A stretch of 20,695 nt of DNA from WJLY01 sp964399265 (GCA_964399265.1 CAYNQF010000042.1:1-20695), one strand, 5' to 3'; numbered from the stretch's first letter, positions 1-8,061 are shown. Numbers and translations: made by a program. The notes: a model not told the origin generated them from the sequence alone.

Positions 1-57
1 TTGAAGGGTGGCTACGGCGCCTGGATAGAGGCGGGGCTGCCGACCGAGAAGAGGTAG
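1..57 (+). CDS. C-terminal end of a rhodanese-domain protein (partial)
   Basis: Frame 1 is open from the window edge to TAG at 55-57 and encodes LKGGYGAWIEAGLPTEKR. The pattern L-x-GG-x-x-AW-x-x-AGLP is the usual last strand and helix of a rhodanese (sulfurtransferase-like) domain, so this is the tail of such a protein. The catalytic cysteine loop lies outside the window, so I cannot tell whether it is an active sulfurtransferase or an inactive domain of a larger protein. It converges on the beta-barrel gene, with 20 bp between the two stop codons. Confidence 0.7.
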   Translation: MKGGYGAWIEAGLPTEKR

Positions 58-77
58 GTGACACTTCCTGCCCGCGT

Positions 78-1280
78 TCAATACGAGTACTGCGCTCTCA
101 GCATCCAGATGCGTCCCTGGCCGCCGAACTCGGTTCCCCCGCGCCCGTAGAAGAGGAGCCCCTGGGCCGCGACGTCCAGATTCGGCGTGGCAGACCAGCG
201 GAGCGTGGGTCCCACGTAGAATGAGCCGTCGAGAGGATTGGCGATAGCCGACAGGTCCACGTGCCAGAGCGGGTTCAGGTCGCGCGCTACCTCACCGAAC
301 AGCGACCAGCGCGCCGGAGAGAGGTCGTTCCTCGCGTACGACTGGAGGAGCGCCGGTCCGCCGGCGTCTCCAGTCACGCCGCGACTCTGGTAGAGGACGG
401 ATGCCTGCACGTAGAACGTGTTCGGGAACGAGTAGTCTCCCGAGACGGATGCGTTCAGATACTCCGTGTCCGGCGAGTCGCCGCGCGGCCTTCCAGCCAG
501 CGCTTCGCCTCTGAACCCTCCGCCGGCGATCGAGCCCGACCAGGCGAGTCCGACCACCTCGTCCGGGCCTCGCCTTCCGCCGAGAAGCATCCAGTCGTAG
601 CCCCACCGGTTCAGCTTGAACCTCGCCGCAGCGTCCGTGTCGGCCGATACGCGTCCGGGCGCCCAGGCGACGTCCAGCTCGGAGGCAGGTCCCACGTACC
701 ACTCGACGCGAGCCGCGTCCGTCCCCGGCTTCTCCTCGTCGTCGAAGTCGAGCACGGACGACGGGTTGAAGATGTCGATCGGGTTCCACACCAGGTTAGT
801 GCCCCACGCGATGCGCTGGCGTCCAAGCCTCGTCTCGACGGGACCCGTCGTCAGGTCTGCCCAGAGGCGGTCGATTGTGGCCTCAGCGCGGTAGTGGTCG
901 CCTGACTCGGTCGCCGTCCAGTCGAAATAGGGGGGGCGGCGTGCCGGCTGTACCACGAGCCCCGCGAGCGACCCCGCATCGCCGCCGCCGAACACCCGCT
1001 CCTTGGTCTCGAGCGCCACCGTGATCGGGGACGACACGTACCAGCGCAGGTTCTGCCTCAGATGAAGGAGGCCGGTCGAGAGGTCTCCGGTCGCGCTCGG
1101 CGCGCCGCCGGGTGCGTGCGGAGGCGACTGCCAGAGGAGAGCGTACGCGCGTGCGTATCCGGAGAGCGCCAGGTCCTCCGAGATGGACGCGCCCGAGGCG
1201 AGAGGAAGCAGGAGCATGGCTCCGGCCAGCACGAAGCAGAGCACCGCCGCGGTCGGCCCCGGATGGCTAGTAGACCTCAC
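78..1280 (-). CDS. Outer-membrane beta-barrel protein, last gene of a Lol-like ABC operon
   Basis: This predicted 400-residue protein has a signal peptide (hydrophobic stretch LCFVLAGAMLLLPLASG) and then alternating aromatic and polar strands. It ends in YSY, the C-terminal aromatic typical of barrels inserted by the BAM machinery. The central segment RLGRQRIAWGTNLVWNPIDI resembles DUF1302-like or porin-like proteins found beside ABC/LolA-like operons; this is from memory, not a search. I chose GTG at 1280 because GGAGG lies 8 bases upstream. An in-frame ATG at 1295 has no good ribosome site and would deepen the overlap with the ATPase gene. Either start overlaps the ATPase 3' end, so translation is probably coupled. 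It could be a porin-like channel or the outer-membrane receiver for the operon's cargo; the sequence does not decide. Confidence 0.8.
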   Translation of the reverse strand: MRSTSHPGPTAAVLCFVLAGAMLLLPLASGASISEDLALSGYARAYALLWQSPPHAPGGAPSATGDLSTGLLHLRQNLRWYVSSPITVALETKERVFGGGDAGSLAGLVVQPARRPPYFDWTATESGDHYRAEATIDRLWADLTTGPVETRLGRQRIAWGTNLVWNPIDIFNPSSVLDFDDEEKPGTDAARVEWYVGPASELDVAWAPGRVSADTDAAARFKLNRWGYDWMLLGGRRGPDEVVGLAWSGSIAGGGFRGEALAGRPRGDSPDTEYLNASVSGDYSFPNTFYVQASVLYQSRGVTGDAGGPALLQSYARNDLSPARWSLFGEVARDLNPLWHVDLSAIANPLDGSFYVGPTLRWSATPNLDVAAQGLLFYGRGGTEFGGQGRIWMLRAQYSY

Positions 1281-1968
1281 CCGTGTAGCCTCCATCCGCC
1301 GTGATCTGCCCGTCCGTGAGAGTTACGACGCGGCGCGCGCGTTCCATCACGCGCGGGTCATGCGTCGAGAAGACGAACGTCATCTTCTGTTCACCGTTCA
1401 GGGTCTCCATGATGTCCAGGAGCGTACCGGCCGACTTGGTGTCCAGGTTGGCGGTCGGCTCGTCCGCGAGCACGAACGACGGCTCCGACGCCAGCGCTCG
1501 GGCCACGGCCACCCTCTGTTGCTCGCCGCCGGACAGCTCATAAGGGCGACGGTTCAGCTTGTCGCCCAGACCCACGCTCTCGAGAAGCCGCCGTGCACGG
1601 CTCTCTCGCTCCGACGCATCGCGCCCCTGCAGCAGCATTATGAACTCGACGTTCTCCCGGGCCGTCAGCACCGGGATGAGGTTGTACGCCTGGAACACGA
1701 ACCCGATGTGGTTGAGTCTGAAGTCGATCAGGTCACCGGACCTCATCTCCCATATGTCCCGTCCGTCCACGACCACCCGTCCCTCGGTCGGCCTGTCGAG
1801 ACCGCCCAGCATGTTCAGGAGCGTCGTCTTGCCGGAGCCGGACGGTCCGACGATCGCCGTGAACTCGCCCGGCTCGACCGAAAGGTCTAGTCCCCTGACA
1901 GCTCTGGTCGGCACACCACGGTCGGTGTAGGACTTCTCGAGGTCCTTCGCTTCGATGATCGCAGCCAT
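1267..1968 (-). CDS. ABC transporter ATPase, LolD/MacB type
   Basis: This 233-residue ATPase has all the expected motifs. Walker A is GPSGSGKTT (residues 41-49), the Q-loop is FVFQAYNLIP (90-99), the signature is LSGGEQQRVA (145-154), Walker B is FVLADEPT (165-172), and the switch histidine is in FSTHDP. The LSGGEQQRVA signature and short length place it in the LolD/MacB/FtsE group, which drives mechanotransmission-type permeases rather than channel importers. GAGAGG lies about 7 bases before the ATG. It follows two FtsX-like permease genes and is the obvious energy source for them. The family exports or extracts lipoproteins, lipids, peptides or antibiotics; the LolA-like neighbour favours lipoprotein or lipid transport. 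Confidence 0.95.
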   Translation of the reverse strand: MAAIIEAKDLEKSYTDRGVPTRAVRGLDLSVEPGEFTAIVGPSGSGKTTLLNMLGGLDRPTEGRVVVDGRDIWEMRSGDLIDFRLNHIGFVFQAYNLIPVLTARENVEFIMLLQGRDASERESRARRLLESVGLGDKLNRRPYELSGGEQQRVAVARALASEPSFVLADEPTANLDTKSAGTLLDIMETLNGEQKMTFVFSTHDPRVMERARRVVTLTDGQITADGGYTGEVY

Positions 1969-2038
1969 GTCCGTTCCTCTCAGAGCGTATTCACCCGCTT
2001 CGTCGGTCGCTCTCTTCGTCAGCCGTCCCGCCCAGTTC

Positions 2039-3253
2039 TCAGTACGTCCTCATCGCCTGCACGGGCGAGAGCCTGCTCGCCTTGATGCTCGGGTAGATCG
2101 CGCCAAGGACGGCCGTGGCGACGACCAGGACACCCACGAGTGGGTACTCGGCGCCCGTGAGTTGCGGGTAGAGGACGCTCTCTATGCCCGCGGAGGCGAG
2201 CCCCGTCGCTACGATGCTCAGGTTGATGCCGGTCCGCCCCAGCAGTGCCACCGTCGCCCCGCCCAGCGCGGCCCCGGCGAAACCTCCCATGACAGAGAGC
2301 ACGACCGTCTCTATCATGACCATCTCGAAGACCTTGCCCTGCCGCATGCCCAGCGACTCCAGCATGCCCAGCTCTCTGGTACGCTCGAGCACGCTCATGA
2401 GCATGGTGTTGGTGATGCCGAACGCCAACGCGATCATGATGAGCACCATCAGGATGCGGCTCATCTGGTTGCTGGACGAGGTCAGCAGGCTCAGTTCGGG
2501 CTCAAGCTGGTCCCAGCTCTCCACGTCGAGATTCGGGAACTCGGACCTGAGCGAGTCGCGCAGGGGCTTGACCAGGGCGAGGTCGTTCGCCATGACCGCT
2601 ATCTCGTGGATCGCGCCTCCGAGCCCGAAGGTCCTGTCGACGTCCCCTGCGAGAGCGAACACCATCGTCTTGTCGAATCCGAGCGATACCGTCTTGAAGA
2701 GGCCGACGATCCGAAATGCGCCGCCGGATATCGACCCGTCGGGCGCCTGCCCCTGGACGACGATCTTGCTGCCGACCCGGAGGGCCAGCTTGTTCGCTAG
2801 CTCCTGCCCGATCACGCAGATGTTGTGCCCGTCGCTGCTCAGGTAGTTCCCGTCGACGATCTTCTTCGAGAGCGACGTGATGGCGATCTCCTCTTCGGGC
2901 ACCACTCCGTAGAGCATGACTCCGGCGCCCGTGGTCGCGGAACTCGCCATACCCGGGACGATCGAGCGCCCTACGGCCTGTGCGACCCCGGTCGTCGAGT
3001 CCACTCGTTTGAGCACCGCCTGCCCATCGGGGATGACGGCCGTCACCTCGGGATGGTCCAGGAAGCCCTTCGCGTGAAGCTGGATGTGCGATGTTCGCGT
3101 GTCTATGGCCGAGCGCATCATCTGGACGGACATGCCGTTGAACATGCCCGAGGTCAAGAGCCCGGCCCAGAGGCCGAATGCGATGGCCGCCAGGAGCACT
3201 CCGCTCCGCTTCTTGTTCCGCCAGATATTGCGCCACGCGATCTTCCAGAGCAC
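2039..3253 (-). CDS. FtsX/MacB-family ABC permease (second of pair)
   Basis: This 404-residue protein has the layout of LolC/LolE/MacB permeases: one N-terminal membrane helix after a basic LWKIAWRNIWRNKKRSG segment, a large periplasmic domain (about residues 45-260), and three C-terminal helices. The FtsX-like conserved stretch ERTRELGMLESLGMRQGKVF follows the second helix. The start codon is GTG. The nearest purine-rich site, GGGAG, is about 12 bases upstream, so translation may depend partly on coupling to the permease gene that ends 19 bases before. It is probably the partner of the other permease in a heterodimer, as LolC and LolE are. Confidence 0.9.
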   Translation of the reverse strand: MLWKIAWRNIWRNKKRSGVLLAAIAFGLWAGLLTSGMFNGMSVQMMRSAIDTRTSHIQLHAKGFLDHPEVTAVIPDGQAVLKRVDSTTGVAQAVGRSIVPGMASSATTGAGVMLYGVVPEEEIAITSLSKKIVDGNYLSSDGHNICVIGQELANKLALRVGSKIVVQGQAPDGSISGGAFRIVGLFKTVSLGFDKTMVFALAGDVDRTFGLGGAIHEIAVMANDLALVKPLRDSLRSEFPNLDVESWDQLEPELSLLTSSSNQMSRILMVLIMIALAFGITNTMLMSVLERTRELGMLESLGMRQGKVFEMVMIETVVLSVMGGFAGAALGGATVALLGRTGINLSIVATGLASAGIESVLYPQLTGAEYPLVGVLVVATAVLGAIYPSIKASRLSPVQAMRTY

Positions 3254-3272
3254 GGGGTTCCGGATCTCCCTT

Positions 3273-4496
3273 CTAGCCTCGTCTGAGCGCCGTCGCCGCG
3301 TCCATGGACGCGATCCTGACGGCCGGATAGAACGACGCCACGAGCGCGATGATCAGCACGACGATCCCCTGCTTGACGAAGAGGTCGGGTGTGAACAGGA
3401 ACGGCATGATCGGTTCGAACCCAAACTCGACCGTCGCCTGGGCCGCCGCGCCCGACATGTGCAGGGGGTGGGCGTGGAAGTGGGCGAGCACCGGCACCGA
3501 GAGCAGTGCGCCGGCCCCGGCGCCGAACAGCGACAGGAGCGCGCTCTCGAGCGTGACGATGACCTGCAGCCTGAACCTCTTCATGCCGATCGCTATCAGC
3601 ATACCGAACTCGCGCGTGCGCTCCATCGTCATCATGAGCACCGTCCCAAGGACGCCGAATCCGATCACCACGTATACGATGGCGAGCATGATGAGGCCGC
3701 CCGCGTTGTCCGTCTGGATGAACTGCACGAGGTCGGGCATGATCTGCTTCCAGGTGAGCACCTCGAACGGAGGTCCGAGCGCGCCCCTGAGCTCCGTCGC
3801 GGCGCGCGTGAGGTCGTGCTGGTCGGACAACATCACCGCGAGCGACGTGAGGCGTCCGTAGGCGCCGGTCATCTCCTGTGCCTGCGGCAGTGTGATGAAC
3901 GCCATCCCGGCGTTCAGCTCGCGGGTGGGGAAGGTGACGAGGCCCGCCACGGTGTACTTCCCGACGGCGGTCATGCCGTGATAGCCCTGCCCCAGCACGA
4001 CCACCGTGTCGCCGACCCCGGTCTCGAGGTATCCCGCGAGACCCTCCGCCAGCAGGATCCCCGTGTCGTCGGAGGCGAGGTACTTCCCCTTGCTGACCCT
4101 CTTCGACAGGCCCGTGAGGCTGTCCTCGATCGACGGATCGATGCCCACGACCAGCGCGCCGTTCGTCAAGCGGGCACCGGACACGAGCGCGAACGACTCG
4201 AGTCGCGGGGCAACCACGGTCACTCCGGGGGCCGCCTTCACGGTCGCCGACAACGAGTCCGACGCAGCGAAGCTCAGGTTGACCGACTGCTCGTCGTTGT
4301 AGCCCTTCGCGTGGACCTCCACGTATCCCGTGTAGAACGAGACGACGTTGTCTATCGCCTTGGCGTAGAACCCCAGCTGCATCGAACGTGTGACGAGGGC
4401 GATCAGGACGGCGAACATGACGGATGCCACGGAGATGAAGCTCCGGCGCTTGTTGCGCCAGATGTTCCGCCACACGAGGTTCAGGTACATCATCAT
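3273..4496 (-). CDS. FtsX/MacB-family ABC permease (first of pair)
   Basis: This 407-residue permease shares the N-terminal WRNIWRNK(R/K)RS segment and overall layout with the downstream permease: helix 1, a periplasmic domain, then three C-terminal helices and MTMERTREFGMLIAIGMKRF. The two genes are diverged duplicates. Three consecutive ATG codons (4496, 4493, 4490) open the frame, with CGGAG 8 bases before the first, so the first is favoured. The LolA-like gene ends 22 bp upstream. Having two different permeases beside one ATPase matches the LolC-LolE-LolD arrangement, although sequence alone cannot show that the cargo is a lipoprotein. Confidence 0.9.
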   Translation of the reverse strand: MMMYLNLVWRNIWRNKRRSFISVASVMFAVLIALVTRSMQLGFYAKAIDNVVSFYTGYVEVHAKGYNDEQSVNLSFAASDSLSATVKAAPGVTVVAPRLESFALVSGARLTNGALVVGIDPSIEDSLTGLSKRVSKGKYLASDDTGILLAEGLAGYLETGVGDTVVVLGQGYHGMTAVGKYTVAGLVTFPTRELNAGMAFITLPQAQEMTGAYGRLTSLAVMLSDQHDLTRAATELRGALGPPFEVLTWKQIMPDLVQFIQTDNAGGLIMLAIVYVVIGFGVLGTVLMMTMERTREFGMLIAIGMKRFRLQVIVTLESALLSLFGAGAGALLSVPVLAHFHAHPLHMSGAAAQATVEFGFEPIMPFLFTPDLFVKQGIVVLIIALVASFYPAVRIASMDAATALRRG

Positions 4497-4518
4497 GCAG
4501 AGCGCTCCGGTGTGCTGC

Positions 4519-5373
4519 CTAGTGCACCCGCTTCATCTCCTGCTGCGAGAAGAAGGAGTCCTGAATGGGCTGGTTGAACGTGCAGCTGTCGATCGTCAGC
4601 ACGGTGGAGTGCCCGCTCTTGTCGACCGGGGTCATCGTGAGCACCGTCGGGATCTCCCGACCGCCCATCTTCTGCACATGTGTCAAGTTCTCAACGTTGA
4701 CAAGTGCCCCTGTGTCGTCGAAGTACTTGACCCTGACCTCTATTGGACGCGCCTTCTCGATCCACATCGTGACCGATCCCCACACAACCGGCGCGTCCGG
4801 CTTCGGCGTGAGCACGACCTTCCAGCAGTCGCTTCCGTTGGCCGTGTCCTCGCCGGCGATCGCGTGCGTGTAGTCGGTGACGACGGACGATTCCTTGACG
4901 AGATCGTCGTTCGTGAAGTCGCTTCCCATCCAGGGTTGCAGCATCATCGAGGGAGATATCTTGATGACCCTGTCGACCGTCGGGAGCCAGTTCCACATCT
5001 CGTTGCCGCGCTTCAGGAAGGCGGTGCCCTTGTCGCGCGGGGGAGCGGTGATGAGGATCAGTGCGTAGTCGAGGCCCTTGGACCACGCCTTCATGCTGGT
5101 TCCGCGCGACCAGTCGGGGCGCACGACCTGCATGGTCATCTCCGCGTACTGCGTGTCGCCTCTCATGTTCTGATCGGCGGCCCTGACGATGGCAGTAGCG
5201 TCGGGCGTTGTTGCGGCCTGCGTGACGGCCGTTCCACCCGCGGGGCCGACCGCGCCCGTCGTCGAAGACACAGGGGCGGCCATCATGGAGCCCGATGGCA
5301 CGCAGACGAGAGCGACCGCCGCAGTGAAGGTCATCGCTGCGGCGTAGGGAAGAGCTCTTCTCATCCTTTGCAT
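4519..5373 (-). CDS. LolA-like outer-membrane lipoprotein-sorting protein
   Basis: This 284-residue secreted protein carries the hallmark segment of the outer-membrane lipoprotein-sorting family (LolA_like, PF17131): MWNWLPTVDRVIKISPSMM followed by MGSDFTNDDLVKES. In this family an incomplete barrel shields acyl chains of a lipoprotein or lipid crossing the periplasm. The start at 5373 follows GGAG by 6 bases and gives a normal signal peptide (MQRMRR, then a hydrophobic run through residue 25). Longer in-frame starts would read through low-complexity sequence and are not supported. A linker rich in Ala, Thr and Gly (about residues 30-58) precedes the domain. It is the first gene of the minus-strand operon, so it is probably the soluble carrier for cargo released by the ABC complex. 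Confidence 0.9.
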   Translation of the reverse strand: MQRMRRALPYAAAMTFTAAVALVCVPSGSMMAAPVSSTTGAVGPAGGTAVTQAATTPDATAIVRAADQNMRGDTQYAEMTMQVVRPDWSRGTSMKAWSKGLDYALILITAPPRDKGTAFLKRGNEMWNWLPTVDRVIKISPSMMLQPWMGSDFTNDDLVKESSVVTDYTHAIAGEDTANGSDCWKVVLTPKPDAPVVWGSVTMWIEKARPIEVRVKYFDDTGALVNVENLTHVQKMGGREIPTVLTMTPVDKSGHSTVLTIDSCTFNQPIQDSFFSQQEMKRVH

Positions 5374-5448
5374 GTGCAACTCCGTGGGATGGTGTTTCCT
5401 GGACGAGGGTCCGGAGCGGCGCCCGTCTCCGGGCATCGCACCGACAGC

Positions 5449-5478
5449 AGTCTGGCACGAACGGGGCAGAGCGGTCAA
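5449..5478 (-). promoter_or_regulatory. Putative promoter of the LolA-like/ABC operon
   Basis: On the minus strand, TTGACC (5478-5473) is followed after 18 bases by CAGACT (5454-5449). The -35 is good and the -10 is weak (3 of 6). It would start transcription about 70 bases before the LolA-like ATG. The -35 overlaps the edge of a tandem repeat copy. Confidence 0.35.
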
Positions 5479-5576
5479 CGGCCAAGGCGTTCCGCGAGCG
5501 GGGCGGTGTGGAACGGCCGAGGCGTTCCGTGAACCGGGCGGTGTGGCTAACGGCCGAGGCGTTCCGTGAACGGGCC
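5477..5576. repeat. Three imperfect tandem copies of a 35-37 bp unit
   Basis: Copies begin at 5477, 5512 and 5549, each opening with AACGGCC(A/G)AGGCGTTCC. The third copy is the last eight codons of the arylsulfotransferase-like gene, stop included. The other two lie downstream of the stop on the minus strand. Each unit contains a short dyad, CGTTC-CGT-GAACG in copy 3. Copy 1 keeps the pairing through a G-U wobble (CGTTC with GAGCG), while copy 2 loses the outermost pair. Local duplication of a gene end is the simplest explanation; a terminator role is possible but no T-tract follows. Confidence 0.75.
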
Positions 5577-6902
5577 ACGGAAGTAGTCGTAGGGCACCCT
5601 GAAAGCCCGGGGGATGCGCGCGATCACGCGCTCATGGGCCACGGTGCGCGGGTTCAGATAGTCCCAAACGACCCGCCCGCCGCGGTCCACCTCGAAGACG
5701 CGTCCGCTCTCCGACTCCGTGATCAGGACATCGCGGTTGGGGAGCTCCTGTGCGGCTCCCGTCCCGTGCGTGAAGAAGCCCTCGGCGGTATAGCTCCAGG
5801 TGATCGTGTTGCTGACGACGTCGTACTCCGCGACGCGCGACTGGCCGTCCAGCATCCTGTTGTCGAAGACGAGCACCTTCCCGTCCAGGGTCTCGATCGC
5901 CTCATGCTGTCGTTGCCAGAGGCCGCGGTTGACCCACACGATCGAGCGCTCCGAGGGATCCAGCACGGCCAGGCAGTCCATGTTCCTTATCGAGAGCAGG
6001 ATGTTGCCCGCCTTGAATGCAGGGTGGTTGATGCGGCCGTCCAGGACGTAGACCGAGTTGGTGTGCCACGGGTCGCTGTCGGTCTGGAACCAGTCGGCCG
6101 TCTGCATGTACGCGTAGTCCGAGTTGCGGAAGGCCTCGGGGATCGATATGAGGTCCACCTCGCGAACGTCGTCGCCTTCCTCCTCGAGTATGGCCACGAA
6201 TCCCTCGAGAACGGGTTCCTCCCGCAGCCACGGAAGCACACCGGGGCGTCGCATGAGGACGTAGATCCTCCCGTCCGGTCCCTTCCTCACGTCGTGGTGG
6301 GGCCTGAGGTCAGGGCCCCCGTATTCCCACACGACGTTGGAGTCAGGATCGAGCTTGCGGAGTCTGCCCGGGTTCGCGCTGATGCCGATCGCGGCGCCGT
6401 CGGGCTCTACCATCACGCGTGTCCAGCAGAATGAACTGAGCTGCGCCTTCGACTCGTCGGTCCATTGCTGGAGCACGTGGCCCTCCATGTCGATCAGGAA
6501 GGCGCCCGCGTAGTCACGTGACACGTACGCGGTATAGCCTCGATACGCGTCCGGGCTCGAGAGGACGACACCGCGTCCTGACGGAGCGTCGTGGCCGGCG
6601 GCGAAGTAGCCCAGAGTCGAGATGCGCTCCATCTCCCGACGCTGCTCTCTGGTTATGACGTGGGTGGTGTCCCTTGCGGCCGGCTCGGCCCAGGCGCCGC
6701 GTGAAACAAGTCCCGCTGCGAGGAGCAGCAGAACCGAGAGCGCGAGCACCCCGCCGTGGGGCGCTCGCGCTCGTGACGCTGATCCGAAGGACGTGGCTCC
6801 GGCTTTCTGTCTGAGACTGGTCGCCAGATCAGCTCCCGTGCGGTCCTGACTCGTCGGGCGTCCCCCTGTGGCAGACGGCGCACGTCGAGAGTGTCCCGGC
6901 AT
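5547..6902 (-). CDS. Arylsulfotransferase (ASST)-family secreted propeller protein
   Basis: The predicted protein has a signal-peptide-like segment (LALSVLLLLAAGLVSRGAWA, about residues 53-72 from the ATG) and then a beta-propeller with ASST-family landmarks. These are HHDV, WHTNSV (His280), QRQHEA (His333), VLVFDNR (Arg349) and FTHGTG (His379). The order His, His, Arg, His matches the catalytic set of bacterial ASST (His252, His356, Arg374 and His436 in the E. coli enzyme), so it may transfer sulfate between aryl groups in the periplasm; this assignment is inferred from spacing. The start is uncertain. ATG 6902 overlaps the cytochrome gene by 74 bp with a weak ribosome site, CTG 6827 has GGGAG 5 bases upstream, and GTG 6749 gives a signal peptide without a basic n-region. 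It is co-transcribed with the cytochrome. Confidence 0.8.
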   Translation of the reverse strand: MPGHSRRAPSATGGRPTSQDRTGADLATSLRQKAGATSFGSASRARAPHGGVLALSVLLLLAAGLVSRGAWAEPAARDTTHVITREQRREMERISTLGYFAAGHDAPSGRGVVLSSPDAYRGYTAYVSRDYAGAFLIDMEGHVLQQWTDESKAQLSSFCWTRVMVEPDGAAIGISANPGRLRKLDPDSNVVWEYGGPDLRPHHDVRKGPDGRIYVLMRRPGVLPWLREEPVLEGFVAILEEEGDDVREVDLISIPEAFRNSDYAYMQTADWFQTDSDPWHTNSVYVLDGRINHPAFKAGNILLSIRNMDCLAVLDPSERSIVWVNRGLWQRQHEAIETLDGKVLVFDNRMLDGQSRVAEYDVVSNTITWSYTAEGFFTHGTGAAQELPNRDVLITESESGRVFEVDRGGRVVWDYLNPRTVAHERVIARIPRAFRVPYDYFRGPFTERLGR

Positions 6903-8019
6903 GGCCCTGGAGCGCCACGTTCTGTCGGTTGTCGCGTTCCTCCCTGGAAGGCAGGATCGCGTGGGGGCTGCCGTGGCAGGTCGAGCAGTAGAGACCGTGA
7001 TGGCTGTGGAGGCCGTTCGAGTTCCGGTAGAGCGTGTTCACGTCTTCCTCGTACTTCGTCCCGTGACAGGTCCCGCAACGAGGCTCCTCGAGCCACGGCT
7101 CCCTGCCCTGCTCTATCGAATTGGCCACCTGGGACACGCCGCCGTGGCAGTCCGTGCAGGTCATCGAGTACTGCTGCGACATGACACCCCTCAGACACTG
7201 AGTGGTCGGACCGGGGTGGCACTGATAGCAGTCGTTCGTCTCCGAGGCGTGCTTGCTGTGCATCGCGAGGGAGAGGCTGGGGACCTCGGGGTCGCCGTCC
7301 TGGCCGAGCGCGTTGTCGGCGTGGCACTCGGCGCACAGCACGGGCCTCGCGCTCAGAAGGTTCGTATCCTCCTCCTCATCGTGTACACGCAGGATGGCCT
7401 GAGCGACCGTCTCGCGCCCCTCGGGGATGTGGCAGTTCGAGCAGTTCATCTCGTTGCTAACCGGGACGACTATCTCGGTGGTGGCCACCACGTCCGCTCC
7501 GAGGTAGGCGTCGAGCCTGGCGAGCTGATAGGGCTGCTCGGTCGTGAGATTGTCGTCGTCGTAGGGAGTCAGTGGGATGCCGTCAGCCTCGAAGTGATCG
7601 CCCTCCCACGTCATCGTTCCAGAGAGACCGTTCCCCGTCAGCCCCACGTTGTCCGCCGGGCTCACTCCGAAGAGGTCCTGAACGTACGTCCAGAAGTTCG
7701 TCTTGCCCACGGAGTACGTGTTGTCCTCGAGCGTGTACGTGACGTTGAAGCCGGAGTGGAGGATCTGCGGGTCCTCGCCGCGCTTGATGATGACCGCCCA
7801 GATGTTGTTGTAGGGAGGCAGTATCGCCATGTCCGAGAAGTCCTTGTTCGCGCAGTGCATGCCCAGGTCGTTCCAGCCTATCACGATGTACTCACCGAGG
7901 TTCGAAAGGTCGGGCCCGGACGGCGAACTGGAGCATCCGGGACTCAGGGCTACTACCGCGATGAGCGAGAAGGCGACGATTCCGGCCACCGCGAGAGCAT
8001 GTCCAAGGCGGGCGTTCAT
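6829..8019 (-). CDS. Heptaheme c-type cytochrome, predicted lipoprotein
   Basis: This 396-residue protein has a hydrophobic leader ending LSPGC (Cys29), an imperfect lipobox that suggests membrane anchoring. The N-terminal domain contains GWNDLGMHC (residues 48-56), a motif I recall from other multihaem cytochromes but with no function I can name. Seven CXXCH sites follow in the C-terminal half: CSNCH, CAECH, CYQCH, CTDCH, CGTCH, CSTCH and CAVCH. Additional histidines (for example MHSKH and HSHH) could be distal ligands. The start at 8019 has GGAGG 6 bases upstream; longer frames reading into the divergent neighbour have no support. It probably carries electrons in the periplasm or at the outer membrane. 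Its 3' end overlaps the sulfotransferase-like gene, so the two are likely made together. Confidence 0.92.
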   Translation of the reverse strand: MNARLGHALAVAGIVAFSLIAVVALSPGCSSSPSGPDLSNLGEYIVIGWNDLGMHCANKDFSDMAILPPYNNIWAVIIKRGEDPQILHSGFNVTYTLEDNTYSVGKTNFWTYVQDLFGVSPADNVGLTGNGLSGTMTWEGDHFEADGIPLTPYDDDNLTTEQPYQLARLDAYLGADVVATTEIVVPVSNEMNCSNCHIPEGRETVAQAILRVHDEEEDTNLLSARPVLCAECHADNALGQDGDPEVPSLSLAMHSKHASETNDCYQCHPGPTTQCLRGVMSQQYSMTCTDCHGGVSQVANSIEQGREPWLEEPRCGTCHGTKYEEDVNTLYRNSNGLHSHHGLYCSTCHGSPHAILPSREERDNRQNVALQGHAGTLSTCAVCHRGTPDESGPHGS

Positions 8020-8061
8020 TGTCTTCCTCCGAGTGAGCGGTGCTTGAAGGACATGCCTGAG

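Noticed and set aside
3084..4577. Long plus-strand open frame (497 codons) opposite the two permease genes
   Set aside because: It is antisense to two well-supported permeases, has a composition dominated by Arg, His, Asp and Glu, and shows no domain; long antisense frames are expected at this GC content.
5421..5434. GCCCG-TCTC-CGGGC dyad as a terminator
   Set aside because: The stem is only 5 bp with no T-tract on either strand, so it is not distinguishable from chance in GC-rich DNA.
5374..5478. 35-residue N-terminal extension of the LolA-like protein
   Set aside because: It precedes the signal peptide and has no ribosome site; ATG 5373 has GGAG 6 bases upstream.
5477..5576. Tandem units as a CRISPR array
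   Set aside because: The units are contiguous with no spacers, number only three, include coding sequence, and no cas gene is near.
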